This document shows positions 1-10,499 of a stretch of DNA of 64,000 bases, piece by piece. The position numbers and the translations under genes are program-made. Within the stretch, counting starts at the first letter, position 1; each line of letters begins with the position of its first letter. Below the pieces are notes generated by a model. That model was not told where the DNA came from, did no database searches, and saw only the letters and a list, made by a program, of their open reading frames with translations. The stretch comes from Setoptus koraiensis (lineage: Eukaryota; Arthropoda), in assembly GCA_048013815.1 (NCBI GenBank), contig CM106586.1:15624001-15688000 (forward strand). Reading direction: 5' to 3'.

Positions 1-1181
1 ATGACACTCGGTGACACAACACAAACAGCGGCACGCAAGCATCTTTCGTCATCGGTTTAGTTTCAGCATCATTTCTTGTAACATTGTTGTGTAACAATGT
101 CTGCTCGCCCGTCGCATCACAATCGGCGCCTGTCAGTGGTGGCCGTAGACCCCACGGCATAGAGTTGCGATTGTGGAGAAGAGTCGCCGCGGGGTGGGCG
201 CGCAGATGAAGAGATGTCACCAAGAAAAGGTGTTATGTAACAATATTGTGAGTTATGCAACAATGTCGCATGTTGCCCAATGTCCGACAAGTTGGAGAGA
301 ACAGACGAGAGTCGACAGTCGGCGCGATCTCGCAGAGCCAACATGCCGCTGTCCGAACATGACTGTTTGACAGCGGCTCACTAATGCTGTCATCGTTACG
401 AGCAGATAGTGTTACATAATGCGACATTGTGTCGCCGTGATGTGTGTAACGACCATTGTTGGCCGCTCAACAGAGACACAAGCGACAAGTGTATCAATGA
501 ACTCTGTCCCATTGTGCGCCATCGGTCTGCATCACACTGTCGGCTATTCTGGGCTATTCTGCACTGGCCGCAAGACGCAGCCCAACGGCGGGCCCATTGT
601 GGTCACTTTCTCCATTTTTGCCATTTGTAAACAAACAATTTGTAGACAAACAATTTGTGATAGACAATTTGTGATAGACGAACAAATTGTGGACTAACAA
701 ATTGGCAGCACATTTAGCATACATGGCGTGCCAATTTACAGTTGCCTTGCTCATCTGGGCTGCGCTAACTGTAAATTGTCGCAAATTGTGTAACTACTAG
801 TGGCCATACTGCACGACACCACAGACACCCTAGCGCTTGACCGCTATAAATAGCGGCCCGGGGCAACCATGGCCGGCTCATTTGCATCGTCCGAGTCGCA
901 TAGGTCGCTCATGAAAGCGCACAAGTCAAGCCAGCAAGCAGATACAGCCAACCAGCAAGCCAGCCAACGTCCAGACCGAATATTCAGATAATCCGATCAG
1001 ATAAACCAGATATAACACAACACATTTTGCACATTTGCACAACAACACACACGTAATACAGCACCAAGAGCATCGTGGAGTACAGCAGTGATACACGGTG
1101 CTTCACTGGGTACCACTGAGTTATATCACAGTTAGCTAGCAATATAACAGAGCCACGTATCATATCATATATCACACCAAA
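1..1181 (+). promoter_or_regulatory. Upstream region and 5'UTR of the gene at 1182, rich in SOX-type motifs
   Basis: No credible coding sequence is seen here. The stretch 60-790 carries about 18 copies of ACAAT/ATTGT, including a facing pair of SOX consensus sites (CATTGTT at 82-88 and AACAATG at 93-99), AACAATG at 259-265 and CATTGTT at 454-460. From 628 to 710 the motif ACAAATTGT or close variants recurs. A 12-base inverted repeat (732-743 with 767-778) lies just before the core promoter. The 5'UTR probably runs from about 880 to 1181. Factor identity is inferred from motif shape only. Confidence 0.45.
845..887 (+). promoter_or_regulatory. Core promoter: TATA box, initiator-like site and octamer
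   Basis: TATAAATA lies at 845-852. An arthropod-type initiator match (TCATTT) lies at 878-883, putting +1 near 880, about 35 bases after the start of the TATA box. ATTTGCAT at 880-887 is the POU octamer in reverse orientation and overlaps the initiator. The next clean ATG on this strand that opens a long frame is at 1182, so this promoter most likely serves that gene. Confidence 0.55.
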
Positions 1182-2765
1182 ATGGCCAAACTGAGCGTAC
1201 CTGTCACATTGGTGCTATCGTCGGGCGCCTGTCTGGCCGTCTGTTGTCTCATACTGATCGCAAATACCCACTCAATTCAAGCGAGCACCTCTGACTCGCC
1301 CCTGGCTGCCGTCGTTTCCGTGCCCATGGATGAGGCCGAGACGGTGGCCGTCACACAACAATTGTTTGCCAATAACGGATCGTCACAGCAACACGAAAAA
1401 GAGGCAGAAAAGAAGCCCCAAACAACGACAACAACCAACTCAACCGAACAGCACTCAAACCAATCACAACCACCGACACAACAGAGAAACACAATTAGAC
1501 ACAGACAACGCGGCAGCAGACAATATTCGCCCAGCTCGCTAGACTCATACGCAAACGCATATCAGGCCGTTTCCGGTGCCGGCTCAGCAGCCAGCCAGTA
1601 CTCAGGCGACGCTGATTATGCGCCTATAACCAGCTCCAAATTATCGTCGTCGGCCAACTATCACCCGTCCTATTATGACAGGCCGTCTCTGTCCGCTCTC
1701 GACAGTGTTGGCCCGTCATCTGGTGCAACCCAACAGCAACTGTCATCCAGTGGCAGAGCCTCTGATTACATAACCCAACAGCAGCAGCAGCAATACAGCA
1801 ACGCTGGTCACTTCAATGGAGATCAATTGAGTCAAACAGATTATTCTGACGGGCCCAGCTCGTCTGCAATGTATTCAGCGGGGCACAGTGGCGCCTCTAG
1901 CGGACCAGTTCATGGCAACAGCAACAGCCCGGCATCTGGTAGTGTGTCGTCCCACCAGGCGGCCCACTCATTGAACAGTCCAAGCCACCAAGCGATGTAT
2001 TCTGGCCACCATCAGCAGTCGGCGGTCGTGCCCATTTCATCGCAACTGTCCAACCACAACAACTACAACAATCACTTGCATACTTCCGGTCATTACGGTC
2101 AGTCAGCCGGCGCGGATCAGCAGCACGGCAATGCCGCAATGCATGCTCAAGCCATGCATCACAGATACTACAGTGGTGCTCAACAGTCCGTGCATCCAAT
2201 GTCGCTGGGCGACCGAACCGCCTCGCCGTCGTCGCTGTTCGGCAACTCAATGGGGTCCATGGGCCCGTTTGCTTCGGCCTCGCATGTTGCCTCGTCGGCA
2301 CTGTCCAGCTGGACAAACGGATTCAGTCTGATGGAGATCGCTTGCGGCGTTCTGGCGGTGGCCATTGGGGCCGTTGTGCTGGGCGGACCGTTCTTTTTAA
2401 TCTATTTGGCCCTGTTCAACATGTATTCGGGCACCAGTGGCACCAGTTCGGTCAGTCTGACGGGTGCGTCGGGCACAACCGCCAGCACCACTGTCAACGG
2501 ACGAAAACAGCAGCGATCTAGCGTGAGCAGTGTGTCGAGCGCCCTCTTTGACAAACTTAGCCCGTACATAGACACAGAACAGGTGATGAGCACGTTCAAT
2601 TCGTTGATCAAATCCATAAACAACTACTCGGCGGATAACTACTCGGCCCACTTATCGCACAACAACAGGCACTCACAGGTGGTCGCAGGTAAGCGTCACG
2701 GCGACGATGCGGCCAGCAATCGAGCCACCTCCACGCCGCCGACAACAACAACGACCGCCAAATGA
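1182..2765 (+). CDS. Unrecognised Ser/Gln/His-rich protein with N-terminal signal or anchor and one internal membrane segment
   Basis: A 527-residue open frame starts at an ATG in strong context (CACCAAAATGG) about 300 bases after a TATA promoter. Residues about 7-30 are hydrophobic and end in a plausible signal cleavage region. Residues about 60-380 are low complexity, rich in Ser, Gln, His, Tyr and Gly. A second hydrophobic segment of about 30 residues (near 388-418, with the run GVLAVAIGAVVLGGPFF) looks like a true membrane span. A Ser/Thr-rich tail follows. I recognise no family. A good splice donor (CAG/GTAAGC) sits inside the frame at about 2688, so the last 25 codons may be intronic in some transcripts. 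AATAAA at 2904-2909 is a likely polyadenylation signal. It could be a cuticle, silk or mucin-like surface protein, but nothing in the sequence decides this. Confidence 0.7.
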   Translation: MAKLSVPVTLVLSSGACLAVCCLILIANTHSIQASTSDSPLAAVVSVPMDEAETVAVTQQLFANNGSSQQHEKEAEKKPQTTTTTNSTEQHSNQSQPPTQQRNTIRHRQRGSRQYSPSSLDSYANAYQAVSGAGSAASQYSGDADYAPITSSKLSSSANYHPSYYDRPSLSALDSVGPSSGATQQQLSSSGRASDYITQQQQQQYSNAGHFNGDQLSQTDYSDGPSSSAMYSAGHSGASSGPVHGNSNSPASGSVSSHQAAHSLNSPSHQAMYSGHHQQSAVVPISSQLSNHNNYNNHLHTSGHYGQSAGADQQHGNAAMHAQAMHHRYYSGAQQSVHPMSLGDRTASPSSLFGNSMGSMGPFASASHVASSALSSWTNGFSLMEIACGVLAVAIGAVVLGGPFFLIYLALFNMYSGTSGTSSVSLTGASGTTASTTVNGRKQQRSSVSSVSSALFDKLSPYIDTEQVMSTFNSLIKSINNYSADNYSAHLSHNNRHSQVVAGKRHGDDAASNRATSTPPTTTTTAK

Positions 2766-2964
2766 ACCAAAGCTGGCGCAACAACATCAACACCAACGAC
2801 AAATAGGATAATAGGGATAAATTCAGGTTTCAAACGAACGGATAATAGATCATTATGATCGCAAAACATGAGTAACATGACATGGTTGCATGGAGACATT
2901 TGTAATAAACGATCGCGAATCAAAGCAAACGAAACTGTCCCTCATCCGTGCCCTTGTCTGGCCG

Positions 2965-3084
2965 CTTGTCTGTCCATTTTTCCGGCCGCTTGTCTGTCCA
3001 TTTTTCCGGCCGCTTGTCTGTCCATTTGTCCGGCCGCTTGTCTGGCCATTTGTCCGGCCGCTTGTCTGGCCATTTGTATGGCCG
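2965..3084 (+). repeat. 24-bp minisatellite, five units, in frame with the MFS exon
   Basis: Five near-perfect copies of a 24-base unit (CTTGTCTG followed by KCCATTTKTCCGGCCG) stand head to tail. Because 24 is a multiple of three, the frame of the transporter exon stays open through it and would read an octapeptide repeat of the type GRLSVHFS. No ATG precedes it in this frame, so it is more likely 5'UTR, intron or junk than coding. Confidence 0.85.
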
Positions 3085-3143
3085 CCTGTTGTCGCAATTG
3101 TCCCATTGGCTGGCCGAAATTTCCGGCAAAACCGGAAAACTGA

Positions 3144-4587
3144 ATCTGAAGGTTCCTCTTGCTATCGTCTATGCCGTACTATCCATAATCCAATTACTTG
3201 GTACACCTATAGCTGGCTACATAGCGGACAAGATGGGAAATTACAAGCCGGTCCTTCTAATAAGTTTGGGCACTTGTATAGTGACTACTTCGCTCATACA
3301 AATAGTGCCTGGTAGAAAGGGCCCAGAGCCAGACGATTCCGATGAGTCTCAAGCGGCTGACAATTGGTACATGTTAACTTTCTGGATTTATATATCAGTG
3401 AGAATATTTCATCAGGTTGCCGTTGGCTTATCCTATGTGTTGCTAGACACAACAGCCATTGTATTGTCCGAAGAGCACGGTTCAAGTTATGGTAGACAAA
3501 GATTTTGGGCAATTTTGGCAACAGGTATTTTTTCGCCTATTTGCGGCTTTATTATAGATCACATAAGTGTTTCTGTCGACGCAGAAACTGGCAATATCAT
3601 CAACAATTACGCACCAGCTTTCTATTTCTTCAATGTACTTACTGCCATAACTTTCTTTGAGGCCACCATGATCACTGTTACAATACCGGAACTACCCACC
3701 AATGTTTGGAAAAATATTAGACCACTACTTAAAACGGCTAATATATGGCTATTTTTATTGTCGATATTCGTCATGGGCTCATGCTGGGGCTTCCTAGAAT
3801 CATTCTTGTTTTTACATTTACAAAAATTGGACGCACCAAACTATTTAATGGGATTAACACTGACCGTCGGCGCTTTCGTTGGTCTACCATTCTTATATGA
3901 ATCTGAGTGGTTTATTAACAAATTTGGAGCAGTTCCGATATTGTTGGTGGCTTTAGTGGTTTATTTTATAAGACTGATAGGATATTCACTAATAGTAAAC
4001 CCATGGTGGTGCATTCCATTTGAAGTGATGGAGGCATTTACACTCCACTTAATGTGGGTGGCAACAGTCAAATTTGCATATTGCTATTCACCTCCAGGTA
4101 AGTAATCGCCATGGTGTTTTTTTTTTCTATTTTTCTAGAAACTTTAAATCACGCAACCCAGGATAAATCTCACAAATGTTGGTACTTTCAAGAACCTATC
4201 TAATTATTGATGATAATACACGATTCTTTCATCTATTATCAAACAGGTATGTTGGCCAGTTTACAAGCAGTAGTTGGTGGTTTGAATTTTGGAGTCGGAA
4301 GGGGATTCGGTTCACTTGTAGGAGGTATTGCTTTTGGCCTATTTGGAGCAAGGGTTGCCTTCAGAGTTGTAGGTTGTTTGGCATTGATAATGGCCATCAT
4401 TTACGGTATTTGTTATCAATTATTCCTAAAGAAAAGTATCATCAAGGATAGGAGGATACCAAAAAGGAGACAAGTTGAGAATGGCTCGGATAATATAAAT
4501 AACGATGAAAGTTGTCAAGAGACAATTTTGAAGAAGAATCCATCAGTGGACGTGAAGTTCGTAGCTGAAGAGAAATTAAATATGTAG
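3144..4587 (+). CDS. MFSD6: MFSD6-like major facilitator transporter, 5' incomplete (exons 3144-4097 and 4247-4587)
   Basis: The protein matches the MFS_1-like/MFSD6 group of twelve-helix membrane transporters; the substrate is unknown. The first exon part begins at the helix 2 region and shows the loop AGYIADKMGNYK, which is the conserved helix 2-3 motif. About eleven hydrophobic helices follow, including NPWWCIPFEVMEAF typical of MFSD6 proteins. An intron at 4098-4246 (donor GTAAGT, acceptor AAACAG) splits a Gly codon, and the frame then runs to TAG at 4585. Helix 1 and an initiator ATG are absent: the open frame extends back to 2909 without ATG, and the first in-frame ATG is at 3233, after helix 2. 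The polyadenylation signal of the preceding gene is at 2904, so there is no room for the missing exon nearby. The copy may be 5'-truncated or may use a distant exon. The start given is where homology begins. Confidence 0.75.
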
Positions 4588-4655
4588 ACCAAGACTTCAA
4601 AATGGTCATAAGCATATGTACATATGCATATATCATATATATATATATATATTTA

Positions 4656-4661
4656 AATAAA
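4656..4661 (+). terminator. Polyadenylation signal for the MFSD6-like gene
   Basis: AATAAA lies 69 bases after the stop codon of the transporter, following a TA-dinucleotide run (about 4630-4652). The EAF gene ends on the opposite strand at 4756, so the two 3'UTRs are close or overlap. Confidence 0.5.
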
Positions 4662-4755
4662 TACATATATGATTTAACGATGCAAGTATGTTTTGTAATA
4701 TAATAATAATAATAAAAATCATCAAGTACTGTTCTATCAGTTTTTGTGTTTCTTA

Positions 4756-5757
4756 TCAAAAATAAAAGCCATCGTCTGGTGGACTAGAGCTGTCAGAGCT
4801 ACTAGAACTACTCGAGCTACTAGAACTGCTTGAACGACTCCGGCCGCTGAGAGGACTACTAGAGCTGCTTGAATCGCTGGAACTGCTCTCAGATAAATGG
4901 GGTCCGCTTTCGTTGGAATTGATATGATGACTCTGATAGCCGTTATTATCCATCAAGTTAATTGGCATAGATGATGAGGATTTGGGATTTGGCGTGCAAT
5001 TGTTGCTAGTATTACTATTATTAGTTGTATTGATTGTGTTAGGTCCAATACTAGTGCTTCCGCAACTATTGCTACTAGTGCTAGTGTTTCCATTACTTGT
5101 GGCTGCAACAACATGATTGTGATTTGTTATTGTTGCCGATTGATTGATATTATTATTACTACTATTACTATTGGCTTGATTATTATTATTATTATTATTA
5201 CTAGTGTTATTACTATTATTATTATTATTATTATTACCAGTACTATTGGTATTGTTAATATTGTGGCTGTTGCCACTGCTCACTCCACGTCTTGTTGCTT
5301 TAACTGTAATATTATCAGTAAGTCTTTGTAGAACCATTTCGCCTGTAATCTTATCAATAACTAAGACACACTCTTTAACATGGGGCCTCCGTTGGCCTCT
5401 GAATACAGAATGACTTGAGACGGATCCTTCAACATTGGGGGCCGTTATAGTAACTTGACCAGAAGGTGTAACTTCAACCATAGCTGTTTCGGCACTGCTA
5501 ACAGAGGCTGGCTTAAAATCGTATCTAAGCGTATGATAGGCCTGCTGTTTATCAGGGGATAAGTGATTTGAATGATCATCTTTATGCCTCTTCAAAGCAT
5601 GATGACTGTTTTGGTGGTGATGGCTGTGGTGGCTCCGGCTTTGGTTACTAGCAGCGGTAGGCTGCCAGAAAGTGTGGCCCAATTTGAGTTCCACAGGACC
5701 CGATGGTAGACCCAATTGATCGGAAGTAATACTGCTATTAGTGTTAGTATTATTCAT
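4756..5757 (-). CDS. EAF: ELL-associated factor (EAF), transcription elongation cofactor
   Basis: EAF proteins bind ELL and stimulate RNA polymerase II elongation in the super elongation complex in the nucleus. The 333-residue product carries the EAF domain at about residues 20-160: a LKLGHTFW segment, then YHTLRYDFKPASV, the VTITAPNVEGS stretch and CVLVIDKITGEMVLQRL, all matching the order in human EAF1/EAF2. The C-terminal half has Asn runs and ends in a long Ser-rich, acidic tail (SSSSDSSSPPDDGFYF), like the Ser/Asp-rich transactivation region of the family. The first in-frame ATG is at 5757; an upstream GTG at 5763 is not a start. It is a single exon and convergent with the MFSD6-like gene, with 168 bases between the stop codons. 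A GGT/GAT-rich repeat just upstream (5766-5812) lies in its 5'UTR. Confidence 0.92.
   Translation of the reverse strand: MNNTNTNSSITSDQLGLPSGPVELKLGHTFWQPTAASNQSRSHHSHHHQNSHHALKRHKDDHSNHLSPDKQQAYHTLRYDFKPASVSSAETAMVEVTPSGQVTITAPNVEGSVSSHSVFRGQRRPHVKECVLVIDKITGEMVLQRLTDNITVKATRRGVSSGNSHNINNTNSTGNNNNNNNSNNTSNNNNNNNQANSNSSNNNINQSATITNHNHVVAATSNGNTSTSSNSCGSTSIGPNTINTTNNSNTSNNCTPNPKSSSSMPINLMDNNGYQSHHINSNESGPHLSESSSSDSSSSSSPLSGRSRSSSSSSSSSSSSSDSSSPPDDGFYF
4813..4845 (-). repeat. EAF: Ser-codon repeat region in EAF tail
   Basis: Tandem variants of AGCTACTCGAG-type sequence (about 4790-4885) encode the poly-Ser tail. An ATT/AAT run at about 5178-5235 encodes poly-Asn in the same gene. Both lie outside the conserved EAF domain. 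Confidence 0.7.
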
Positions 5758-5763
5758 GGTCAC

Positions 5764-8700
5764 ATTGAGTGGTGATGGTGGTTGTGGTGGTGGTGGTGGT
5801 GGTGATGGTGAAATAATAACAATAATATAATAATGTTATAATTGCGGGGTATTGAGTAATGGTGAACATTAACATGAAATTATTAACATTTGTAACAAAC
5901 AAACAACAAAAATAGTAGTGAGCGGTAATAGATAATAGTAAGCAGTAATCAAAATGATAATAGTAATAATAGTAATAATAATGATGGTGGTAGTGGTAGT
6001 AATAATAACTATAACAACAAAATAATAATAATGTGTGTCAATAATATCATCAGTCGGGAGGATGGGAGGACGTTCGCTGGCCAAATTGATTGATCCAAAG
6101 CTGATAATGGTGATAATAATAAAAGATATAATAATAATGATAATAGTAACAGTCTGTATATTATGTAGTGATGGTTGTTGTTGTTGTTTCAATTATAATA
6201 GTGATGATAATGTGCATTAATAATCATAATAATAATAATAATAATATATCTCTAAATAATTGTGTGTGTGTATGAGTATAAATAAATATATATATATATC
6301 TATGTGTTGATATAATATAGTAATATATATATATCTGTATATATATATATGATAGATATAGATATGATAGACTTTATGGAACTAGGTAGGAAAACGAGGA
6401 AGAATATCCATCAAGTATCACTCTCTAACGACACACACTCTCTTCCTATCAAAAACTAATGTAGCTGATATTGCTGCTTTTTGTTGTTCTTAATACAGGC
6501 CGCCAGAAAATGATTGGTGGCGCCAGCACGCCGACTGTGAATGCCGTGTTTAGTCAGAGACTATGGCGCGCACAAGATATTTTGAAAAGCAAGTTTTTGG
6601 CGTCGCCAAAACTGTAAACATCAACACAAAGGCCAAAGTAAACTGTTATAGGCAAGGATTAGTGCCAGCTGTTGGACTATTGCCTATAGGATGATTCTTA
6701 CATGACATTATTTTAGCGCAAAATTCAAAAAATGGCGCCGTCGCGACTCGCCGGTCGCCACGCCATTTCCTGACTGCCCAATGCATGCAATGATGATAAT
6801 GGTATTATTATTATACCGGCGGTGTTGCATATATTACACCACGAAATAATTATTATGTTCTGTCATGTATGCAGTTGTGTGTTATTGTTACTGCCGCGGA
6901 GTAGCGGCCCCAAATTGATTGTCGTCGACGGATGTCGTTTGAGGCCGGCCATTTTGTGTGCCGTGATGCTGTGTATTGAACAAGTTTAAGGCGCAGTAAA
7001 AGCCATTGCCCTTTAAATGCCTCGCCAATAATACCAATCACGCTCGCAAGGTGTCGCTGCTCCCGTTAACAACCAGCGCCACCGCCATACTCACCTGTCG
7101 ACCCTCGAACCGGCCGAACAATCATCAAAGAATCGCCCATGACAACCACAACCAGTCGCTCCACGAGACAACAATAGCTCTCTCTCTCTCTCCCTCCAGA
7201 CACGGCACGCTTGAAATGGACTAGCCACACTTTCGCTAGCCTCTGGCCCGAAAATATAAAGCTGATGCACGATTTTAGTGAGAAACATTCGCATTCGCAG
7301 AATATGATATCAAAAGACTGTTTGTCTATGGTTCTAGCTCGCCGGTCACGTCAGTTTGTCCAGATCTAGACTAATTGTGAGCGTGCTGGAAGTATCGAGT
7401 CTTTTTTTCATGTCAACCTACTCCTAAGAAGGTAATTACTTACTAGCTCCCAATCGACACAAACGAAATGTGTTGAGTTCATCAGGCCCGGCTCACACCG
7501 ACACTAGTGTTGAAATAGCCATTCGTAATAACCAAGACCAGTGAGTTACGCAACATTGCTCTTTATCCCCACATACTATATATACCGGTTATTGTGCATT
7601 CTCTGCACGTCTCGCTGAATCATCCCAATCCCACCAAGGTGCCCATATAGAGCCCATCTTGACAGATACTTGCACTAGATCACTGATGCCATCAGCTGAC
7701 TTCGGAGAGAGCGTAAATGTATGAAGAACAAGGATCTCTTTGCCATGAATCCCACAGTGGCAACAAAACGGAAACAAGGTGCAAAAGTAGTGGACTTTCA
7801 GCATGTGAGAAGAGGAAATAACGAGAATCCTTACTTTCAGACCCGAAAAGCATGTGAGCAGCAACACACATCAGATAAGTAAGCTTACCAGCAGCCTCCC
7901 CAACCGGACTGTCATAAACTCAAACTGGCGACTCACGCCCGTTCTTCCTTCTTGAGTAGACATTGTTGTTGACCAAGCTCTGACGCCTCTAATTAAATTA
8001 CTCTTGTTGAATATAATTCTAAACCATTCACTCATACTCAAGCAGACTCATAGTGATGCGATAAAATCAGATAGTTACGCTCAAAGCTACATGAGTTCAG
8101 CATAGATGCACACAAGCGATGCTTATTCAGCTGCAAAATAAAGATAAAGATTCCTGCCTCCGGTGCATAGCTAATTGATCACTGAAGAATGTCGGTCGTT
8201 ATTGGTAAGCTTTAACTCAATAACATTTCAAAGTGTCTAGCAACCAAACGACGCCGACTAATCTGGCAATAGGCATGGATAGATTCATGTGCTAGTGTTG
8301 GCGAACTTACGTAAATTGAAAACTTCTTCTCATTCTATTACTAATCGTCATTGATTTTTTCTCAAGTGGTGATACAATCGCACACACGCCGACTTGCGAG
8401 TGAATGTGTAACAATAAACATAATCTTTTACATCTATATGCAATCTCTAGTGAACTAAAAGTCAGTCTTAACTTTCTATGAGTAAACATAATGCTGCCGC
8501 TGATGCTGCCGGTGCAACGAATCAGCCATCTTGAAACTAACTTCTCGAGCTACCGATCGACATTGTTACACACTATTATACACTTTTTATGTTTAGTTAA
8601 GTTGTGTTAGAGGCGAGTGTTCCTCAAGCTATTGATGATGATGACCAAAGTAAACTCAATTGTAGCCATCACAAAAGGCGGATACTTAAGAAGCTCCGCA

Positions 8701-9999
8701 ATTGAAATTCTTTCAGATCAACCTATGCGGTATTGCTGCCAGAGAGCTTCTGGAAAGCCTCAAATATGTATCAGTGACAGCACATAAAGATTTCCAACAC
8801 AGTGGACTGGACTGGGATTTTTCCATTGTGGATTAATGAAAACATTCCCGTTGTGGTGATCATTTTCTATTGATAATAAACAATAGCCACAATTGACCAA
8901 AGAGAGCCGAAGATGACTCATTCTTGAGGCTATACCATCTTAAGGAATCGCATGTATTTTTCCACCTGCAGCCAGGTAGAATTGGCCTTCTTTAGTGACC
9001 TGTGTCAGTCTATTAGCTCACTACCTGCCGCCGACTAATTCATAGGTGAATAATTGATTTGCTCTAGTACATAGTAGATTGGGATTGTTTCATCATGGGG
9101 AATGTGCTTTTGTAACAACGTCGCCATGAAGCTTACTGCCGATTATCGTGATTTTTGGCTCTTGCTGCCAAGAAGTCAAGCCCATCATAAATGTGCCAAT
9201 TCTCAGAATATATCCATGAAGCTCTTTTGTTGCAGTTGTTTCCTTTTGCTCGTTGTTAGTTTTGCGAAATTTCTTACAGTGCAGTTTTTTCATTATTCTT
9301 AATGAATCAGTATGAGCTATCATGAGCTGGCGTGAAACAGAAGAGTTGAATTGAAGCGATTGAACGATAGCAGATGCCATAGAGACTCCATGTAAAAACT
9401 TGTTGTACCAGAGTTTTTACGGACTCACCAAGCCATGCAATCGTTAGTGTTGCATTGGTATCAAATAGTCAGTAAACAGTGGTAAGTGATACCCTTTTCC
9501 CTAAGAGGATCGAGTGATCACCAGTGTGTCAACGGGGGGTGAGGGCGACGCAGTATATTTCTAGTATTAGATGTCACACATGGTAGTGCGCATATTGTCA
9601 TCAGAGAGATGCAAGTGAACCGAGAAGAAAGTTCTCGCTGCTGGAGAGGTGCTGATACAATTCAGTATTGACTGACCAAGCTTGTTTCAACTTGACACTG
9701 TTGAGTTCACAGGGCAACTTGGATGAATTCTGCGAATGGTCTGGTGTGTGTCTGTGTCATTGCAATTATTATACATGAGTATTAATGAGTTTTTGCATAA
9801 CCTAAGCCAAGTGCTCGCTAGCAACCGCCGTCTGGACATGGACTAACTTGAGTTGACAGGAGTGTCTACGCCCACGGAATAAACAATGCAGAATTATGGA
9901 ATTGAGAACAATTTAAATTGATTGGAATTCTCTGTCTCTCTATCTCTTATATATACATTGTTTTTGATTTTTAATATCATGCGTTCAACAAACTAAACT
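5764..9999. other. Intergenic or 5' flank of EAF; no gene recognised
   Basis: From 5766 to 6360 the DNA is made of simple repeats (GGT, AAT, TGA and TA tracts). A less AT-rich island at about 6490-7100 contains several GGCGCC/GCCATTTT-type elements (for example AAAATGGCGCCG near 6729) that resemble YY1/Pho-type sites near housekeeping start sites, and could hold the EAF start site on the minus strand. A CT run lies at about 7176-7195. From 7250 to 9999 I see only short, unsupported open frames with no homology I recognise. Confidence 0.5.
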
Positions 10000-10499
10000 N
10001 NNNNNNNNNNNNNNNNNNNNNNNNNNNNNNNNNNNNNNNNNNNNNNNNNNNNNNNNNNNNNNNNNNNNNNNNNNNNNNNNNNNNNNNNNNNNNNNNNNNN
10101 NNNNNNNNNNNNNNNNNNNNNNNNNNNNNNNNNNNNNNNNNNNNNNNNNNNNNNNNNNNNNNNNNNNNNNNNNNNNNNNNNNNNNNNNNNNNNNNNNNNN
10201 NNNNNNNNNNNNNNNNNNNNNNNNNNNNNNNNNNNNNNNNNNNNNNNNNNNNNNNNNNNNNNNNNNNNNNNNNNNNNNNNNNNNNNNNNNNNNNNNNNNN
10301 NNNNNNNNNNNNNNNNNNNNNNNNNNNNNNNNNNNNNNNNNNNNNNNNNNNNNNNNNNNNNNNNNNNNNNNNNNNNNNNNNNNNNNNNNNNNNNNNNNNN
10401 NNNNNNNNNNNNNNNNNNNNNNNNNNNNNNNNNNNNNNNNNNNNNNNNNNNNNNNNNNNNNNNNNNNNNNNNNNNNNNNNNNNNNNNNNNNNNNNNNNN
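10000..10499. other. Assembly gap of exactly 500 N
   Basis: The round length suggests a placeholder of unknown true size. It lies upstream of the decayed ankyrin repeats, so intact ankyrin-repeat exons could in principle be hidden here. Confidence 0.99.

Noticed and set aside
2890-3315. Other open frames across the 24-bp minisatellite
   Set aside because: A repeat unit divisible by three keeps several frames open on both strands; no start or homology supports them.
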